A stretch of DNA of 64,000 nucleotides. It comes from Sesamum alatum (lineage: Eukaryota > Streptophyta > Magnoliopsida > Lamiales > Pedaliaceae). The position numbers and the translations under genes are program-made. The notes beneath the pieces were generated by a model that was given only the letters and a program-made list of their open reading frames with translations, was not told the DNA's origin and did not search any database. Below, piece by piece: positions 60,743-64,000 of the stretch (position 1 is the first letter of the stretch; every line of letters starts with the position of its first letter). The DNA lies in NCBI GenBank assembly GCA_034509735.1, contig JACGWO010000002.1, forward strand, positions 40,541,855 to 40,605,854, written 5' to 3'.

Positions 60743-60942
60743 TGTTTGATTTTATTTCTTGGGAGATAAAATTCATTATTCATTGTCAAATTATATCTCT
60801 TTTATATGTATTTATAATTGTATATATATATATATGTATATTGTTTTGATTTATTTTTTGAGAGACAAAATTCACTGTTTATTGTCAAATCATGTCTCTT
60901 TTATATGTATTCATAATTGTGTGTATATATATATATATTGTT
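60743..60942. repeat. Tandem duplication of about 100 bp with TA tracts
   Basis: Units at 60743-60841 and 60842-60942 share GAGAYAAAATTCA, ATTGTCAAATYATRTCTC and TTTTATATGTATT. Each ends in a (TA)n tract. Confidence 0.82.
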
Positions 60943-61307
60943 TGCTTAGGAAATGGGTCACAATGAGCTAAAAACATCCAGTTAAGGTGTCTTGGACCAA
61001 GCGTAAATATTGAGTATGTTTCGCTCTATTTTGGAGATGGGCCGAAAATAAAAACAAATATAGTGTGACTGATTGAAGAAATATTTTCTACCTAAAATGG
61101 AATTTAAACTGAATTCAGCTGAAAATTGGGCCTTGATCTGATGATGTTCGTGGGCCTTAAGGTTTTCTTACTATGACAGTGAAATCATTGTAGTAGCCCA
61201 ATATGTTATGTGACATTTACTACTTTGGACTGGATTAACATTTCTAGCTTAAGGAGGGCCCAAAGACAGCAACCTCCTAATTTTATTTCCTCGACGTAAT
61301 GAAATAC

Positions 61308-61609
61308 GAATTTTTATTATGGTTAGTTATTATGATTAAATAAAAAAAAATTATAATGAATATTAATTAATCATGATTATATAAAGATTATTTGTTGTTG
61401 CTTTTACAAATAAGGCCAAAATATTTGCTACAGCTAAAAATTATGATAAATATTTTGGTCATAGATAAACCCACATTAATTTGATTAACCATGGTCAAAA
61501 TTAAATTTTTACATCGATTTCGTCTAACCATGATAGATAATATTGATTTATTATAATTTTTAAGTCATAGTGATCTACGGTACAGGAAATAATCGATGTT
61601 TTGGTAGTG
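61308..61609. mobile_element. CACTA-type MITE-E copy 3
   Basis: The right end reads TTTTGGTAGTG, and the interior (TTTGCTACAGCTAAAAATTATG, GATTAACCATGGTCAAAATT) matches copies 1 and 2 in inverted layout. The left CACTA end has decayed. Confidence 0.6.
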
Positions 61610-61816
61610 TAACATGATACTTACCGTACAAACATTAAGCTAATCTTTAAAAAAAAATAATTTGACACATGTAAATATTAAATATGAGCTTACAATTATC
61701 GACCAATGACATATAGTGATTGTTTTCTTTTTGCTTATGAAGGTCGCGCCAAGAACACCCCAAAAAAAAATAGTATATCTACGATTTTCAGACAAACACT
61801 GTGTCCATTTTATTAA

Positions 61817-62317
61817 GGATTAAGGGTTAATTACACTTAGACCCACTCTGAAAATACAAAATTACACTCCCCCCAAAAAAAATTGAAATTACACTCACTC
61901 CCTCTAAAAATTTTCCATTTACATTGGACGCCCATTCGATTAGGGTTTGAATGAAAATAATGACATACGCAATTATATAAAATTTTGATTTTACACCTCA
62001 TTTAACATTTTCATATATATTTTTATACTTATAAGGGGATAAATGTGATATACATATATGTTGTGACTAGTGAGGTTAACATTATTGCACTTTTCCCCTT
62101 ATAAGCACAAAATTATTACATGAGAATGTTAAATAAGGGGTAAAATTGAAACTTATGTAATTTTTTTGCTCATAACAACATTTTTGGTCCAAATTCTAAT
62201 GGAATGAGGTCAGGTGTAAATGAAGAATGTTTGGAGGAGTGTAAGTGTAATTTCAAAACTTTTTTGGGGGAAAGTATAAGTTGGTATTTTCAGAGGGGGC
62301 CTAAGTGTAATTAACCC
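61817..62317. mobile_element. MITE-C copy 2, exact 9-bp target duplication
   Basis: A 501-bp element: left end GGATTAAGGGTTAATTACACT, right end, inverted, GGGTTAATTACACTTAGGCCC. The flank TTTTATTAA is exact at 61808-61816 and 62318-62326. The left end has about seven extra bases before GGGTTAATTAC. Confidence 0.82.
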
Positions 62318-62954
62318 TTTTATTAATTTAATGTCTTTACAACCCGCCCCCATGCATCTTAAATCCTAATATAGATGGACTAATCGTAACCATTCGATAA
62401 CTTTAATTTTTGTGGTTCACGTGAAATTATATAACTGAGAGAATATATATAAATAGCTATCCCCAATGCAACATATATAACTTTTGTTACTTTAACATTC
62501 TTACTACTATTTATTATACTTTTCTTACAACCTATCTAACTTAAACATTGGAGGCTTATAACCGGAGTCTTACCTATGTGGTTCTGAAGATGGTTTGTTT
62601 TCTAAGCTTTACAACTGAGAGGATCAAGTCGTATCTTGCTCGTTGATGTTAACAATTACCTAAATTCACTCTTAAAATCGTAACCTGATTTCTCTATGCA
62701 ATGTGATTATATAGTTTCAAACCCTACTTACTTGTAAAAATGCATTTTAAGATCCAACTCACTTACCACTGGACTAATAATTTGTCAATATAATTTATGG
62801 TAATCAATTATCAACAAATTAACAACTACTATAACTACTCATATTCTTTTGCAGAGTTCAAACCCGAGATGTTAAATTAAGATGATACTAGATTAGTATC
62901 CACAATTTTTTTCTTAAGACTTAGAATTAAATATATATCTCAAGTATAGATTTT
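62318..62954. other. Intergenic DNA
   Basis: Nothing recognised. AGTTTCAAACCCTACTTAC near 62715 and GAGTTCAAACCCGAG near 62856 are weak B-box-like sequences and could be SINE scraps. Confidence 0.3.
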
Positions 62955-63400
62955 AGAGAAAATTGCAATTTTTGTCCACTATTTTAGATTCGGTGGCAAT
63001 TTAAACCAAACATTTCACAAATTAGCAAAAAAGGACATTAATGTTCAAAAAATGGCAATTTCAATTCAAATTGCCCTAATTTGGTCGGAATTAGACATGT
63101 GTGATGCACGTGAGGTATTAAAATTGGGAATTTTCTCCCCTCCAGCCAGAAGCTTCTACGTGGCATTTTAAAAAATTGTGAAGCTGATGTGGCACTGATG
63201 ATGTGTCAAAAATTTAATATATTTTATATATCTAATATATTTATATTAAAATATTATATACATTAATATATTATATACATTATATTAATAAATCTTAAAA
63301 TAATATATAAATATTTATTAATAATAAAATATAATTAAATTAATTAAACTTTTATATAAATAAATTAATTTTTTTTAAAAAAAAAGAAAGAAAGAAAAAA

Positions 63401-63737
63401 AGCAGCGGCGGCGAAGCCGCCGCTACTGCAGAAAAGGCACGGCGGAGGGCGACGCCGTTGCCCATCTCCCAGATCTGGGAGGGCGACGCCCATCACCCAT
63501 CGGGCGTCACCTTTGAGGGCGATAGGCGTCGCCCGTCTCCCTCTGAGATCTGGGCGATGGGCGTCGCCCGTCGCCCTCCGAGATCTGGGCAACGGGCGAC
63601 GCCCATCGCCCAGACCCCCGCCTTTGGGCGACATCGTTGCCCAAACGGCGGGAGTCAGCGTCGCCGCCCCCTGCGGCGGGCGGCAGGGTGGGTGGGGAGG
63701 AGGGTAGGCGGGTGGGGGAAGGGGGGTTGGGGGTGTG
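63401..63737. repeat. GC-rich core with repeated GGGCGACGCCC and AGATCTGGG motifs
   Basis: About 340 bases of very high GC sit in AT-rich DNA. GGGCGACGCCC or its variant GGGCGTCGCCC occurs at least five times, and AGATCTGGG three times, giving a degenerate unit of about 40 bases in both orientations. Open frames exist on both strands only because GC-rich DNA has few stops; their composition does not suggest a protein. Confidence 0.75.
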
Positions 63738-63855
63738 TTATTATTTTTTTTTAAATAATAATTTTATAATAATATTTTTTTAACTTTTTTTGTTAGCATA
63801 AAAAGATATATATATATATATATATATTACTTCAGATTAAAAGTCAGTACATATG

Positions 63856-63913
63856 GCTGATGTGGCACTGATGATGTGTCAAATTTTTGACACATAATTA
63901 GTGCCACATCAGC
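63856..63913. repeat. Near-perfect 58-bp palindrome
   Basis: The arms GCTGATGTGGCACT... and ...AGTGCCACATCAGC pair over 28 bases with two mismatches and only a two-base centre. It lies at the inner edge of the right arm of the surrounding element. Confidence 0.88.
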
Positions 63914-64000
63914 TTCACCCTTTTTAAAAATGTCACGTAGGAGCTTCTGGCCAGAGGGGAGAAAATCCCCAAATTTAATACCGCACGTGCATCGTGCATG

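Larger units (their letters stand above)
62955..64000. mobile_element. Large inverted-repeat element, right end outside the window
   Basis: The left arm at about 63095-63212 (GATGCACGTGAGGTATTAAA, TTTTCTCCCCTCCAGCCAGAAGC, GAAGCTGATGTGGCACTGATG) is repeated inverted at 63870-64000 with few differences. The unit probably begins near 62955 with GAGAAAATTGCAATTTTTG, whose partner would lie beyond the window. Between the arms are AT-rich spacers and a GC-rich core. Long arms around foreign-looking sequence resemble a MULE or Pack-MULE, but no transposase or target duplication is visible. Confidence 0.65.

Noticed and set aside
63365..63754. Open frames of 64-98 codons in the GC-rich core
   Set aside because: High GC removes stops on both strands. 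The frames follow the DNA repeat and show no protein-like pattern.
1..64000. CRISPR array, bacterial operon, integrated virus or intact tRNA/rRNA gene
   Set aside because: Nothing of the kind is visible. tRNA-like boxes occur only within SINEs, and all reverse transcriptases belong to LINE or copia elements.

Overview
The window is plant nuclear DNA, almost certainly from a eudicot. It is AT-rich, its genes have GT-AG introns, and it holds plant-type LINE, Ty1/copia, hAT, CACTA and Mutator-like (MULE) elements, tRNA-derived SINEs and many (TA)n tracts. I cannot name the species. Only two host genes look intact. They lie about 9 kb apart in a sea of transposable elements, most of them broken.

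Layout: 1-1.2 kb may be the 5' leader of a minus-strand gene running off the left edge. A 5'-truncated LINE follows at 4.8-7.7 kb, with a perfect 16-bp target-site duplication. A 4.6-kb internally deleted hAT element lies five bases beyond that duplication, at 7.7-12.3 kb. SINEs and MITEs fill 12.3-16.1 kb. An eight-exon gene for a PLAC8-type cysteine-rich protein occupies 16.4-19.6 kb (plus strand). After MITEs and SINEs at 20-28 kb comes a single-exon RING-H2 E3 ligase gene of the BRH1/XERICO-like type at 28.4-28.9 kb (minus strand). Further MITEs and SINEs lead to a Ty1/copia element with both LTRs at 35.7-40.5 kb; its gag-pol is disabled. MITEs continue to 47.5 kb. A very AT-rich stretch without genes runs to 55.9 kb and contains old diverged repeats. 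A second LINE (minus strand) covers 56.7-59.6 kb. The right edge holds a large inverted-repeat element with a GC-rich core at 63.4-63.7 kb.

The two host genes show no sign of working together. The rest is better read as a record of transposition. At least eight MITE or inverted-repeat families can be told apart, and several copies have 9-bp target duplications that mark them as MULE-derived. Every in-frame stop I could interpret in the copia gag-pol fits a C-to-T change in a CG or CHG context, as expected of methylated, silenced DNA. I found no previously undescribed gene system. The least explained structure is the GC-rich repeat core inside the terminal inverted-repeat element. Family letters (MITE-A and so on) are local labels. 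All sequence comparisons were made by eye.
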